DNA of 64,000 nucleotides from Pseudovibrio ascidiaceicola (GCF_900114245.1 NZ_FOSK01000002.1:329576-393575); one strand, 5' to 3'. Numbered from the stretch's first letter, positions 38,151 to 48,477 are shown. Numbers and translations: made by a program. Notes: generated by a model from the letters alone, not told the origin.

Positions 38151-39299
38151 TTAGCCTTTGCGCCATGTCAGAGCGTTGGAAACAACGTAATTCCAAACCG
38201 CGCCCATAACAGCGCCAGCAGCACCAGCAAACCACCAGATTGGTTTGTTCGTGTAGATCAACTCTGCCACACCAACATTTGCTAAAATACCAAAGCTACA
38301 GATCACGTAGAATGTAAGCAGACCTTTGACCCACGCAAGCCCTGTCAAACGACGGTCACGATAGGTCAGGCGGTTGTTGAGGAAGAAGTTCGAGGACATG
38401 GCCACAAAGGTCGCAATCAACTGCGAGAGGCCAAATGGCATACCGAAGGCGGCAAGGAAGATTTTCAGTGCGATGAGGTGAACAACTACACCTGTTCCAC
38501 CGACCATGGAGTACATAAGAAAGCGTACTGAAATCTTATCATCGAAGATTTTGGAGACCAGCAAGCCGAGGTAATCCATAGTCACCAATGTATCGAGCTT
38601 GCTTTCACCATGTTGACGCTCACGAAAAACGAAAGGCAGTTCTTTCACACGCAGAGCGCCTTTTCCGCTGGCGACAATATCTAGCATGATCTTGAAGCCT
38701 TGGGACGACAAACGCGGAGCGAGCTCAACAAACCTGTCGCGGCGCAACATAAAGAAACCGCTCATTGGATCGGACAGTTCTACTTTAAGAAACTTACGGG
38801 CAAGATTGTTGGCGAGGTTGGAGCCCCATGCACGGATTGAAGAAAGACCTGTCCCAACATCTCCACCTTCCACATGGCGGGAAGCAACGCAGATGTCGTA
38901 GCTTTCAGAACGAAGGGCATCAAGCATCTTGGGCAACAGGCTCTCATCATGCTGAAGGTCAGCATCCATCACAGCTACAAATTTGGAGCTGGAGGCCAGC
39001 ATGCCTTCGATACATGCGCCGGACAAACCACGCCGCCCAATACGCTGAACAATGCGAACGCGTGGGTCTTGCTGCGCAATTTCTGCAGTGACTTTAGAGG
39101 TACCATCTGGAGAATTATCATCAACAACAATAACTTCCCAAGCTACGCCAGCGAGCGCTTTATCCAGCAGCTCAACTACGATGGGCACGTTTTTGCTTTC
39201 GTTATATGTCGGCAACACAACGGTTAGCTCTGTCGGTCCGGTGAGCCGGCCTTCGAATTTGCTGATTTCAGTTGGTTCGTAATTGGTGTTTGACACCAT
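38151..39299 (-). CDS. Polyprenyl-phosphate glycosyltransferase (GT2) fused to a GtrA domain
   Basis: The 382-residue protein has an N-terminal DPM1-like GT2 domain: VVLPTYNESKNVP, VIVVDDNSPDGT, the metal-binding VMDADLQHDE, and GFFMLRRDRF. The C-terminal part (about 255-380) is a four-helix GtrA domain, thought to help flip the lipid-linked sugar. It likely builds a sugar-phosphate-polyprenol donor for the GT39 enzyme encoded 85 bases downstream. It is the first gene of the three-gene minus-strand operon and divergent from hisS. Confidence 0.92.
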   Translation of the reverse strand: MVSNTNYEPTEISKFEGRLTGPTELTVVLPTYNESKNVPIVVELLDKALAGVAWEVIVVDDNSPDGTSKVTAEIAQQDPRVRIVQRIGRRGLSGACIEGMLASSSKFVAVMDADLQHDESLLPKMLDALRSESYDICVASRHVEGGDVGTGLSSIRAWGSNLANNLARKFLKVELSDPMSGFFMLRRDRFVELAPRLSSQGFKIMLDIVASGKGALRVKELPFVFRERQHGESKLDTLVTMDYLGLLVSKIFDDKISVRFLMYSMVGGTGVVVHLIALKIFLAAFGMPFGLSQLIATFVAMSSNFFLNNRLTYRDRRLTGLAWVKGLLTFYVICSFGILANVGVAELIYTNKPIWWFAGAAGAVMGAVWNYVVSNALTWRKG

Positions 39300-39559
39300 G
39301 ATTTCTCCAGTGTGCAGACCTTCCTATGCATGCGTAAGGGAATGGTCCTTCCATTTTTTGGGGCGACCTTAGCTTCTCTTGACGCTATTGCAAGTATTGA
39401 TTGGGAAATTTGCGCCGGATTGCATCCCCTTCGCGCCTTGCTCTCCCCTGCTCAATGGGCTAGGAGACTGACAACAGCATGCTTCCCTTGGTGCGTTCTG
39501 GGGACTTATTGTGGGAAGCGTTTGCAACAACCCTTTTATTTCATGGATGAGACGGCCTC

Positions 39560-41080
39560 ATGGCAAAAAAGAAAAGTGCCAAGCTCAAAGCTCGTTTACC
39601 GCGCGGATTTGTAGATCGTGGTCCAGCTGAACTGCAGGCAATGGAGCAAATGCTCTCCATTATCAAGCAGACTTATGAGCTTTACGGCTTTGAGCCCGTG
39701 GAAACTCCAATGTTCGAGTACACTGATGCTCTTGGCAAGTTTTTGCCAGATCAGGACCGTCCGAACGCTGGTGTGTTTTCGCTACAAGATGATGACGAGC
39801 AATGGATGAGCCTGCGGTATGATCTGACCGCGCCCCTCGCCCGTCACGTGGCCGAAAATTTCGAAAGCCTGCCAAAGCCTTACCGCAGCTACCGCGCGGG
39901 CTATGTATTCCGCAACGAAAAGCCAGGGCCTGGCCGTTTCCGTCAGTTCATGCAGTTTGATGCGGATACGATTGGTGCGCCTTCAGTTTCTGCTGATGCT
40001 GAAATCTGCATGATGGCGTCAGACACGATGGAACGCCTCGGCATTGCTCGCGGTGACTATGTGATCCGCGTAAACAACCGCAAGGTTCTGGACGGTGTGA
40101 TGGAAGTGATCGGCCTTTCCGGGGACGAACACGCTGATACCCGTCTGACCGTTCTACGTGCTGTCGATAAACTGGATCGTCTTGGTGTTGAAGGCGTGAA
40201 GCTGCTTTTAGGTGAAGGCCGTAAGGATGCTTCCGGTGACTTTACTAAGGGTGCTGGCCTTGGTGATGCAGAAGCGGAAAAGGTGCTCGCCTTTGTAGAA
40301 GCTGGTAGCGAAACCACCGACCAGACCATCGAGAACCTGCGCGGTTTGATCGCAGACAGTAAAACCGGCGCTGAAGGCGTTGAAGAACTGGCGACCATGG
40401 GCAAGCTGTTTGATGCAGCTGGCTATACCGATGGTCGTGTTCTGATCGATCCATCCGTTGTGCGTGGTCTGGAGTACTACACCGGTCCTGTTTATGAAGC
40501 TGAACTGACTTTTGAAGTAAAAGACGAAAAAGGTCGTCCTGTACGCTTTGGCTCTGTTGGTGGTGGTGGTCGTTATGACGGTCTCGTTTCCCGCTTCATG
40601 AGCCAGCCTGTACCTTCTACAGGCTTCTCCGTTGGTGTTTCCCGTCTGATGGCAGCGCTTACAACGCTTGGCAAGCTTGGTCAGGAAGAGATTGCTGGTC
40701 CCGTGGTTGTTTGCGTGATGGACAAGGACATCGATTCCCTTGCCCATTATCAAGCCATGGTTCAGGAACTGCGCACTGCGGGTATCCGTGCAGAAATGTA
40801 TCAGGGTAACCCAAAGCAGTTTGGCAAGCAGCTTCAGTACGCTGATCGCCGCAACTCACCTTGCGCCATCATTCAGGGCTCTCAGGAGCGTGAAGAAGGC
40901 GAAATTCAGATCAAAGATCTCATTGAAGGTAAACGCCTTTCTGCTGAGATTGAAGATAACAAAACCTGGCGCGAAAGCCGTCCTGCACAGTTCGCAGTGA
41001 AGCGGGATGATCTTGTTGCTGAAGTGAAAAAGCTTCTGAGCGCTCAGGAAGAAGATCGCAAGAACCAAAGCGAGAACTAA
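39560..41080 (+). CDS. hisS: Histidyl-tRNA synthetase
   Basis: The 506-residue class II synthetase charges tRNA-His. Motif 2 lies in [29 protein letters not shown], the His-binding loop in [17 protein letters not shown], and motif 3 in [14 protein letters not shown]-terminal anticodon-binding domain follows ([17 protein letters not shown]). It starts the operon with hisZ (one-base gap) and hisG, tying tRNA charging to histidine synthesis. Confidence 0.95.
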   Translation: MAKKKSAKLKARLPRGFVDRGPAELQAMEQMLSIIKQTYELYGFEPVETPMFEYTDALGKFLPDQDRPNAGVFSLQDDDEQWMSLRYDLTAPLARHVAENFESLPKPYRSYRAGYVFRNEKPGPGRFRQFMQFDADTIGAPSVSADAEICMMASDTMERLGIARGDYVIRVNNRKVLDGVMEVIGLSGDEHADTRLTVLRAVDKLDRLGVEGVKLLLGEGRKDASGDFTKGAGLGDAEAEKVLAFVEAGSETTDQTIENLRGLIADSKTGAEGVEELATMGKLFDAAGYTDGRVLIDPSVVRGLEYYTGPVYEAELTFEVKDEKGRPVRFGSVGGGGRYDGLVSRFMSQPVPSTGFSVGVSRLMAALTTLGKLGQEEIAGPVVVCVMDKDIDSLAHYQAMVQELRTAGIRAEMYQGNPKQFGKQLQYADRRNSPCAIIQGSQEREEGEIQIKDLIEGKRLSAEIEDNKTWRESRPAQFAVKRDDLVAEVKKLLSAQEEDRKNQSEN

Positions 41081-41081
41081 T

Positions 41082-42203
41082 ATGACATTGGGGGATAACC
41101 GCAGCATGGCTTTGAGCCAGCTTTTTCGGGATGCAGGTTATGAAGAGGCAACCCCGCCAATCTTGCAGCCAGCCGATATCTTTTTGGATCTGGCTGGTGA
41201 AGACTTACGGCGGCGCCTGTTTCTGACCACAGGAGAAGACGGACAAGAGCTTTGCTTGCGTCCTGACTTTACTATTCCGATTGCCCGACATTATCTGGAA
41301 ACAGGTGAAGCGGGTCGTACTGCGGCATTCTCCTATGTTGGACAAGTCTTCCGACATCGACCAGGGCAACTGGGTGAAACCATGCAGGCCGGTGTTGAAT
41401 CTATTGGCCGGGTCGATGAAGAACAGGCTGATGCCGACATGCTAGGCCTTGCTCTAGAAGCTGCGGATAAGCTGGGTCTGTCCTCCCCTCGCATTCGTGT
41501 GGGCGATGAAGGCCTGTTCACAGCTGTGCTGCAAGCGCTTGAAATTCCAAAGGTCTGGCAGCGTCGTCTACGTGACGTATTTGGTGAACGTGATCGACTG
41601 GATCAGGTTATCACCCGAATGAGCGGTGTTGAAGCCAAGCCGGATGCGAAGCTCGGCTTCCTTGCAGCTCTTGAGGGTCGAGACCCAGAAGCAGCTGTCG
41701 CTGTTGTTGAAGATGTACTTTCGCTTGCGGGTATTTCTGCAGTTGGTGGACGTACAGCTCATGAGATTGCTGAGCGTTTTATGGAACAGGCCGCATTGTC
41801 AGCAGGCTCTGGCGTGGACAAGGATGTGATTTCACGCCTGAGCGAATACCTCAATGTCTCTGGTCCTCCGCCTGCGAAAGCAGTTGAGACCTTGCATGGA
41901 TTTGCCACGGAAACCGGCCTTGATCTGGATGCCTCTATTGAGCGTCTGGCCAAGCGCACCGAGCTGATGGCAGAGCGTGGAATCGACATCTCCAAGCTAG
42001 AATACTCCGGTGATTTCGGTCGACGCCTTGATTATTACACCGACTTTGTCTTTGAAATTCATCATGAATCCAGTGAACATCTGGGGCAGGTGATCGGTGG
42101 TGGCCGCTATAACAAGCTGGTGGAACGCCTTGGTGCGCCAAGCACTGTTCCCGCTGTTGGCTTTACAATCTGGCTGGACCGCGCTTTTGAGGGAGCAAGC
42201 TGA
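41082..42203 (+). CDS. hisZ: ATP phosphoribosyltransferase regulatory subunit HisZ
   Basis: The 373-residue paralogue of the HisRS catalytic core has LRPDFTIPIARHYLETGEAGRTAAFSYVGQVFRHRPGQLGETMQAGVESIG and YYTDFVFEIHHESSE, but no anticodon-binding domain. In bacteria with short HisG it forms the hetero-octameric enzyme and carries histidine feedback. The ATG is one base after the hisS stop, and its own stop shares one base with the hisG ATG (TGATG), so translation is coupled. Confidence 0.92.
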   Translation: MTLGDNRSMALSQLFRDAGYEEATPPILQPADIFLDLAGEDLRRRLFLTTGEDGQELCLRPDFTIPIARHYLETGEAGRTAAFSYVGQVFRHRPGQLGETMQAGVESIGRVDEEQADADMLGLALEAADKLGLSSPRIRVGDEGLFTAVLQALEIPKVWQRRLRDVFGERDRLDQVITRMSGVEAKPDAKLGFLAALEGRDPEAAVAVVEDVLSLAGISAVGGRTAHEIAERFMEQAALSAGSGVDKDVISRLSEYLNVSGPPPAKAVETLHGFATETGLDLDASIERLAKRTELMAERGIDISKLEYSGDFGRRLDYYTDFVFEIHHESSEHLGQVIGGGRYNKLVERLGAPSTVPAVGFTIWLDRAFEGAS

Positions 42204-43168
42204 TGAGCTCTAATCTTATTCTTGCTATTCCTTCCAAGGGTCGTCTTCAGGAAATGACCCATGCATTCTTCGCACGTGCTGGTCTGAAAGTGAAACGTCC
42301 GGGCGGTGATCGCAATTACCGCGGTAGCTTGAAGGGCGTGGACGGTGTTGAGATCGCATTCCTTTCAGCCTCCGAGATTGCGCGTGAGATTGCTGCTGGT
42401 ACGGTTCACTTCGGGATTACCGGAACCGATCTGGTCAACGAGAACATCGACCGCCCCGAGGAAAAGACGCATATCATCACTCCGCTTGGTTTTGGTCATG
42501 CAGATGTTGTGATTGCTGTTCCAACGGCGTGGATTGACGTGTCTACCATGTCCGACCTTGCTGATGTTGCTTCAGATTTTCGGGCGCGGCATGGTCGCCG
42601 TCTGCGGATTGCAACTAAGTATGTGAACCATACACGGCAGTTCTTTGCGGAAAAGGGCATTGCAGATTACCGGATTGTGGAGAGTGCCGGAGCGACTGAA
42701 GGTGCTCCTGCTGCGGGTTCGGCTGAGTTAGTGGTAGATATCACCTCGACCGGTTCTACGCTGAAAGCAAACAATCTGAAGATCCCTGAGGATGGTGTGA
42801 TTGCCAAGTCTCAAGCACACCTTGTGGCATCCAGAACGGCTAATTGGGATGAGAAAGCACTTCAGGCTGCGCGCCTTATGCTGGACCGGATTACAGCACA
42901 GGACAACGCCCACAACTTCAAGGAGATGCGCACTGTTGTTGCTAATCCTGAAAAGGTGCTGGAAAAGGTCGCTTCACTTGGCTGTGTGGCTCCATTTGGT
43001 ATCGAAGGCTCTTCGCTGATCCTGCACTGTCCTGCTTCCAGAGTTCCTGAATGTGCAGATAAGTTGCGCGAAGAAGGGGCTCAAATGGTTACAGTGACGC
43101 CGCTGGAATATGTGTTCCACACGGCGAACCCGCTTTTTGAGCCTCTGGCACAAAAAGTCGCAGGCTAA
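42203..43168 (+). CDS. hisG: ATP phosphoribosyltransferase HisG
   Basis: The 321-residue enzyme catalyses the first step of histidine synthesis, joining ATP and PRPP. LAIPSKGRL, FGITGTDLV and the PRPP-binding stretch ELVVDITSTGSTLKANNLK are present. Short HisG proteins that need HisZ are about 210-230 residues; this one has about 90 more, ending in VTPLEYVF, which recalls the regulatory ACT-like domain of long HisG. Having both a long HisG and HisZ is unusual. A terminator follows. Confidence 0.94.
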   Translation: MSSNLILAIPSKGRLQEMTHAFFARAGLKVKRPGGDRNYRGSLKGVDGVEIAFLSASEIAREIAAGTVHFGITGTDLVNENIDRPEEKTHIITPLGFGHADVVIAVPTAWIDVSTMSDLADVASDFRARHGRRLRIATKYVNHTRQFFAEKGIADYRIVESAGATEGAPAAGSAELVVDITSTGSTLKANNLKIPEDGVIAKSQAHLVASRTANWDEKALQAARLMLDRITAQDNAHNFKEMRTVVANPEKVLEKVASLGCVAPFGIEGSSLILHCPASRVPECADKLREEGAQMVTVTPLEYVFHTANPLFEPLAQKVAG

Positions 43169-43195
43169 GATCTAAACCACTGAGAAAAATTTTCG

Positions 43196-43224
43196 AACGC
43201 ACCTCTGACCGGGGTGCGTTTTTT
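43196..43224 (+). terminator. Intrinsic terminator of hisS-hisZ-hisG
   Basis: Stem AACGCACC/GGTGCGTT (43196-43203 with 43213-43220) followed by T-rich sequence. Confidence 0.92.
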
Positions 43225-43375
43225 ATTGCGTTGATTTGCGTTACTTCCGGTAAATCTGCGTTTTTGTGTATCTGCAGACCATCTACAGTAATATCAAAAT
43301 ACTCATCCATCCAATTTATGTAAATTTGGCTCTTTCCCTGAGTCACCTAGACACAACCTTGAAGTGCATTTCTTA

Positions 43376-43419
43376 TATGTGCTCAATGCACATATTTAAA
43401 TATTTATGAAATTCGAGGA
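43376..43419 (+). promoter_or_regulatory. Conserved leader of RTX gene 1
   Basis: 44 bases align without gaps to 48426-48469 before RTX gene 2 (35 of 44 identical). It includes a hairpin ATGTGC/GCACAT with five-base loop, an AT-rich stretch and the ribosome site GAGGA six bases before the ATG. Confidence 0.7.
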
Positions 43420-43425
43420 AAACAG

Positions 43426-46400
43426 ATGGCTGCAGATAAAATGCCTCTTGAAGGTGACAACAGCTACGGTTTCAAGCGTGGAATAGGCAAAGACTATTTT
43501 GGAGGAGCGCCTGGTATCACCACCATTCGTTTTGATGGTGACCTCACACTAAGTGATTTTAAGATCCGCCTGGAAGGTGGCGATCTGGTTTTTTATCTTA
43601 TCGATCCGGCCAATCCAAATCAGCCGCTTAATGAGATTGCTGATATTTTTTACTTCGATAACTGGATTGCTGATGATCACGGTATTGAACGGTTTGAGTT
43701 TGCTGATGGGACATCCCTGTCGAAAATTGCCATACAAAGTAACGGACGCCTAAAGCTCTATGGAACTGCTGGTGACGATGCCTTTATCGGTACTGCCGAT
43801 AGAGATGAGATTTACGGCAGTGCTGGTGCGGACACTATTGATGGTAAAGGCGGTACCGACATCGTCAACTATCTTCTGTCTGATGCTGGCGTGACTGTTA
43901 ATCTTGCGACAGGTGAGGGCTCTGGTGGCCATGCTGAAGGCGATCAGATCTCAAATGTCGAGTCCATCATTGGTTCTTATCATGATGATGTCCTGATTGG
44001 TGATGACGGCAACAACAACCTGTTTGCTCAAAACGGTAATGATCACCTGGAAGGTGGAGCCGGTGATGATTGGCTCAATGCTTATGGTTCAGGAGCTGAC
44101 TACCTTGATGGTGGCTCAGGAAACGACACTGTACGCTATCGCTGGTCAGGATCTGCGGTTACCGTGGACCTGACAGATCAAGCAAACAATGCTGGTGATG
44201 CTTCTGGTGACGTCTACGTTTCCATCGAGAATGTCATGGGTAGTAACAGCTACGGCGACCACATTACTGGTGATGCTGGCGACAACAAGATCTGGGGCTA
44301 TGGTGGTGATGACACGCTTAAAGGCGGCGATGGGAATGACACCCTCCTTGGCGGTGCTGGAAACGATACTCTCCAAGGACACGACGGGGACGATCATCTT
44401 GAAGGTGGGGCTGGCAACGATAAGCTGAGCAGTTCCGCTGGCAACAACATCCTTGATGGGGGAGACGGCAACGACACCTTCTTCAGCATCACTTATGGTG
44501 AAGATCAGATCCTTGGCGGAAGCGGAGACGACACCATTTATGCAGTAACTGGCACTTCCGTTATCACCGGAGGAACAGGTGATGATACAATAAATGTCTC
44601 CTCTGCAGAAGTTACCGTCCATTATGATCTCGGTGATGGCCACGACATCGTTGACTTATGGTATCCAGAAAAACCAATTCATAAAAATCATGAGGTAATT
44701 TTTGGCTCTAGCATCTCACCCGATGAAGTCACTGTCAGGCGTGTCGGAGAAGGCACTGATGCGTATGGGAAGAACCGTGATGATCTTGACCTTCTGCTGA
44801 CCTTTAAGGATGGCGGAACGTTACTCATCAAGAACGCTTTCTTTTACGGACCTAACGGTTTTATCTTAGGTGAGCTCCACTTTGCAGATGGCACTGTCTG
44901 GAACTGGGAGACCTTCAACAAAATGCGTTTTGAGAACGCAGGGGATGAAGGTGAAGAGCTCGCTGGCACCCTAGGCGATGACGTGATTGATGGCCGAGGC
45001 GGTGACGATAAAATCGACGGTTACACTGGCGACGACCACCTCCTTGGCGGTGCTGGAAACGATACTCTCCAAGGACACGACGGGGACGATCATCTTGAAG
45101 GTGGGGCCGGCAACGATAAGCTGAGCAGTTCCGCTGGCAATAACATCCTTGATGGGGGAGACGGCAACGACACCTTCTTCAGCATCACTTATGGTGAAGA
45201 TCAGATCCTTGGTGGAAGCGGAGACGACACCATCTATGCAGTAACAGGCACTTCCGTTATCACCGGTGGAGAAGGTGATGATACAATCAACGTCTCAACT
45301 GCTGAAGTGACAGTTCATTATGACCTTGGTGATGGCAACGATATCGTCGATTTGTGGTATCCAGAAAAGACACACCATAAAAATCACAAGATCATTTTTG
45401 GCTCCGGCATCTCACCAGATGAAGTAACTGTCACGCGTGTCGGAGAAGGCACTGATGTAAATGGCAATAGCCGCGATGATCTCAGCCTTCTGCTAACCTT
45501 TAAGGACGGCGGTACGCTGCTCATCAAAAACGTTTTCTATTACGGGCCAACACATCTCAACTTTAGTGAGTTTCAGTTTTCAGACGGCACTGTCTGGAAC
45601 TGGGAGTTCTTCAATAAGATGCTCTATGAAAATGCCAGTGATGCAGACGATTATCTCGTAGGAACCTTGGGTGATGACACAATCAACGGCCTCGGCGGAG
45701 ATGACGAGATTCTAGGCCATTCCGGTGACGATCATCTCATTGGAGGTGAAGGAAACGACAACCTCTTCGGCGGAGAAGGAAATGACCACTTAGAAGGCGG
45801 CGCTGGCGACGATAAACTGAACGGTTGGTCGGGCAATTCCATCCTTGATGGAGGAGATGGCGACGATACAATTACAAGTATTACTCATGGAGTAGACCAA
45901 GTCATTGGCGGAAGCGGTGATGATACAATCATGGTTAGGTATGGTTCTGCAGTTGTAACTGCTGGAACAGGCGATGATAGACTTAATATCTCATTGGCAG
46001 ATGTCACTATTCACTACAATCTTGGGGATGGGAATGACGTTGTTGATTTTTGGTACCCAGAGAAACTGCAGAATGAAAATCATAAGTTAGTTCTTGGTGA
46101 GGGTATCTTGCCAGATGAAGTCGTAATCACACGGGCATCAGCCAACTCAGCCAGTCTTCTTGTGACCTTTAAAGACGGTGGCACGTTGCTTCTGGGTCAG
46201 GTCATGGACCGATACACTTTGCGCTCTGATTTCGGCGAGATCGAGTTTGCTGATGGTACGGTCTGGAACTGGGAGAACATCAACCAGAAGCTTCAAGAGC
46301 ACATTGGTGACGGAAACGATGTTGTTGGAGGAACCTCCGGTAATGACATCATTGATGGCATGGGCGGAGATGACACCATTTATGGTGAAGCAGGTGATGA

Positions 46401-48165
46401 TGTCCTCTCAGGAGGAGATGGAAACGACGACCTAAAAGGTGGCGCAGGGAATGATCAACTCAGTTCCGGCAAAGGAGATGACTACCTTGACGGTGGTGAT
46501 GGTGACGATGTCCTCGCAGCCAACGGTATAGGAAGTGCCCAGCTTCATGGCGGTAATGGCGATGATACCCTCTATCACATACAGGGCTCATCAATCATAA
46601 ACGGCGGAAATGGTGACGACACCATCCATTACTTTGGTGGTGATATCACAGTTGAGTATGGTGTCGGTTCTGGTGATGACATCATTCGCGCAGGTGGACT
46701 TGCGGGCCCCAACAACAAACTCATGCTTGTGGGAGCAAAGCCGGATGAAGTCCTTTTGAGGCATGCGGGAAGCGACTCAATTGAGTTTACTTTCAGCGAT
46801 GGTGGTACATTGCTTCTTGAAAACGGCTATTTCCAATCATCTGAAAAACTGCTGTTCAGCGAAATTCAGTTTCTTGATGGAACAGTCTGGACCTGGGACG
46901 ACGTCAACCAAAAGCTCATCGACAGCGCAGCAGCCCACGCTGCAGATCACGGAGTGACCGACGGTGATGACACCATCAACGGTACAGTTGACGGTGATAT
47001 TATCAAAAGCCTTGCAGGCGATGATGTAATTGATGGCGGTGCAGGAAGAGACTTCATTTTTGCAGGAGACGGCAACGACACCGTCAAAGGAGGAGATGAC
47101 AAGGATATACTTAGTGGTGGCGATGGAGACGATCACATTTCTGGTGGCGCTGATGATGATAACATCAACGGTGGTGCAGGAGATGATCAAATCTTCGGTG
47201 GCGAAGGCAACGACCACCTCTCCGGTGGAGAGGGAGATGATATCGTCAAAGGTGGTGCCGGGAACGACCAGCTCAGCGGCGGCACTGGTAATGACACCCT
47301 TGATGGAGGTGATGGCGATGATGTCATTTCAGCCTACCATGACGGGAATAGCACGCTTATAGGCGGAGCTGGAAACGATAAGTTCTACACGCTTCCATCA
47401 CCGACGCTGTCTAACTTTGTGAAAGTTGAAGGTGGAACCGGGGATGACATCCTTGAATATATCGGCGGCGAAGTTTCATTCCATTATGACCTTGGAGATG
47501 GCAATGATACAATCCGAACAAATAGTGTGTTGAACCCATACAGCAAGATTGTGTTTGGGGAAGGCATTTCACCAGATGAAGTCGCAATAGAGCGACTGGG
47601 TAATACCGAAAGCGGCTGGTCTGGCCTCCAATACTCCTTCAAGGATGGTGGTAGCATAGTCATCACGACTGCATTCACCGACACTCCAGGCGAACTGCAG
47701 TTTGGTGAGCTTCAGTTTGCAGACGGCACTGTCTGGAACTGGGAAGACATCCATCGGAAGCTTCTGGAAAACGCAAGTGATGAAGGTGAAATCCTTTGGG
47801 GTACGAATGGCGATGACGTCATTAACGGCCTTGGCGGAGATGATATAATTGATAGTGTAGAAGGTGATAACCAGATCTCTGGTGGAACTGGAAACGACAT
47901 TATCACCAGCGGTTTTGGAGATGATACAATCATATTCGGAGAGAACTTCGGAAATGACACACTCATCGATTTTCATTTCGGCGAAGGCTCTCGTGATACC
48001 ATACAGTTCACAGATGGTGTGTTTGAAAGCTTTGAGGATGTGATGTCTGCTGCTCGTCAGGAAGGCTTTAATACAGTCATTCAACTTGATGAAGACAACT
48101 CAATCACTCTCCAGTATGTCGACGTTTCGCATTTACATGCTGATGACTTTGCATTTGTCTCTTAA
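43426..48165 (+). CDS. Large RTX (haemolysin-type calcium-binding) repeat protein, RTX1
   Basis: The 1579-residue acidic protein has no N-terminal signal peptide. It contains dozens of GGxGxDxLxGG nonapeptides that fold into calcium-bound beta-rolls. These alternate with five copies of a module (DLGDGxDxV ... PDEVxxxR ... FKDGGTLL ... FADGTVWNWE) resembling the haemolysin-type calcium-binding-related domain (PF06594). Two neighbouring modules (about 306-537 and 538-769) come from a 696-bp tandem duplication. The last 75 residues, ending DDFAFVS, look like a type I secretion signal. No enzymatic domain is seen, so an adhesin or surface-layer role is likelier than a toxin. No T1SS genes are in the window. 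Confidence 0.92.
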   Translation: MAADKMPLEGDNSYGFKRGIGKDYFGGAPGITTIRFDGDLTLSDFKIRLEGGDLVFYLIDPANPNQPLNEIADIFYFDNWIADDHGIERFEFADGTSLSKIAIQSNGRLKLYGTAGDDAFIGTADRDEIYGSAGADTIDGKGGTDIVNYLLSDAGVTVNLATGEGSGGHAEGDQISNVESIIGSYHDDVLIGDDGNNNLFAQNGNDHLEGGAGDDWLNAYGSGADYLDGGSGNDTVRYRWSGSAVTVDLTDQANNAGDASGDVYVSIENVMGSNSYGDHITGDAGDNKIWGYGGDDTLKGGDGNDTLLGGAGNDTLQGHDGDDHLEGGAGNDKLSSSAGNNILDGGDGNDTFFSITYGEDQILGGSGDDTIYAVTGTSVITGGTGDDTINVSSAEVTVHYDLGDGHDIVDLWYPEKPIHKNHEVIFGSSISPDEVTVRRVGEGTDAYGKNRDDLDLLLTFKDGGTLLIKNAFFYGPNGFILGELHFADGTVWNWETFNKMRFENAGDEGEELAGTLGDDVIDGRGGDDKIDGYTGDDHLLGGAGNDTLQGHDGDDHLEGGAGNDKLSSSAGNNILDGGDGNDTFFSITYGEDQILGGSGDDTIYAVTGTSVITGGEGDDTINVSTAEVTVHYDLGDGNDIVDLWYPEKTHHKNHKIIFGSGISPDEVTVTRVGEGTDVNGNSRDDLSLLLTFKDGGTLLIKNVFYYGPTHLNFSEFQFSDGTVWNWEFFNKMLYENASDADDYLVGTLGDDTINGLGGDDEILGHSGDDHLIGGEGNDNLFGGEGNDHLEGGAGDDKLNGWSGNSILDGGDGDDTITSITHGVDQVIGGSGDDTIMVRYGSAVVTAGTGDDRLNISLADVTIHYNLGDGNDVVDFWYPEKLQNENHKLVLGEGILPDEVVITRASANSASLLVTFKDGGTLLLGQVMDRYTLRSDFGEIEFADGTVWNWENINQKLQEHIGDGNDVVGGTSGNDIIDGMGGDDTIYGEAGDDVLSGGDGNDDLKGGAGNDQLSSGKGDDYLDGGDGDDVLAANGIGSAQLHGGNGDDTLYHIQGSSIINGGNGDDTIHYFGGDITVEYGVGSGDDIIRAGGLAGPNNKLMLVGAKPDEVLLRHAGSDSIEFTFSDGGTLLLENGYFQSSEKLLFSEIQFLDGTVWTWDDVNQKLIDSAAAHAADHGVTDGDDTINGTVDGDIIKSLAGDDVIDGGAGRDFIFAGDGNDTVKGGDDKDILSGGDGDDHISGGADDDNINGGAGDDQIFGGEGNDHLSGGEGDDIVKGGAGNDQLSGGTGNDTLDGGDGDDVISAYHDGNSTLIGGAGNDKFYTLPSPTLSNFVKVEGGTGDDILEYIGGEVSFHYDLGDGNDTIRTNSVLNPYSKIVFGEGISPDEVAIERLGNTESGWSGLQYSFKDGGSIVITTAFTDTPGELQFGELQFADGTVWNWEDIHRKLLENASDEGEILWGTNGDDVINGLGGDDIIDSVEGDNQISGGTGNDIITSGFGDDTIIFGENFGNDTLIDFHFGEGSRDTIQFTDGVFESFEDVMSAARQEGFNTVIQLDEDNSITLQYVDVSHLHADDFAFVS
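44342..45736 (+). repeat. 696-bp tandem duplication inside RTX1
   Basis: Sequence from about 44343 recurs at +696 bases (232 codons). The first 250 bases of each unit (44343-44595 and 45039-45291) are almost identical at the DNA level, and the rest is clearly homologous. Later modules at about 45.7, 46.3 and 47.2 kb are more diverged. Confidence 0.85.
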
Positions 48166-48190
48166 CTTTTACATATAGCACTCAACTTCG

Positions 48191-48222
48191 AAGCCTCGGC
48201 ACTACCGTGCCGAGGCTTTGTC
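48191..48222 (+). terminator. Terminator after RTX1
   Basis: Perfect 12-bp stem AAGCCTCGGCAC/GTGCCGAGGCTT (48191-48202 with 48207-48218), followed by a short T-rich tail. It is nearly the same as the terminator of RTX2. Confidence 0.85.
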
Positions 48223-48425
48223 GTAACCACATCTTGGAAGTAATGACGGAAACTTCTTTAACCGTTTGGAATACACTTTACATCCTAGGTTGCGATGCGC
48301 CTTGTAAAAGGAAAATATCTATAAACTATTGTTATTTTTAACATTTTTTAAGCATATAAGATCGATAATTTGTATTTTCAATTCACTCTGGGTCAGTCAT
48401 ACGCAACCATGAGCCGCATAAATAT

Positions 48426-48469
48426 TACGTGCAATCTGCACATTTATAAAAATTTATGAAACTCGAGGA
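48426..48469 (+). promoter_or_regulatory. Conserved leader of RTX gene 2
   Basis: Counterpart of 43376-43419, with a GTGC/GCAC hairpin core and GAGGA before the ATG. The rest of the 48223-48425 gap is AT-rich and shows no gene. Confidence 0.7.
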
Positions 48470-48477
48470 TCGTAGCC

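Noticed and set aside
44000-48100. Tandem DNA repeats read as a CRISPR array
   Set aside because: The repeats are in-frame codons for GGxGxDxL nonapeptides of an RTX protein, not spaced palindromic repeats with unique spacers.
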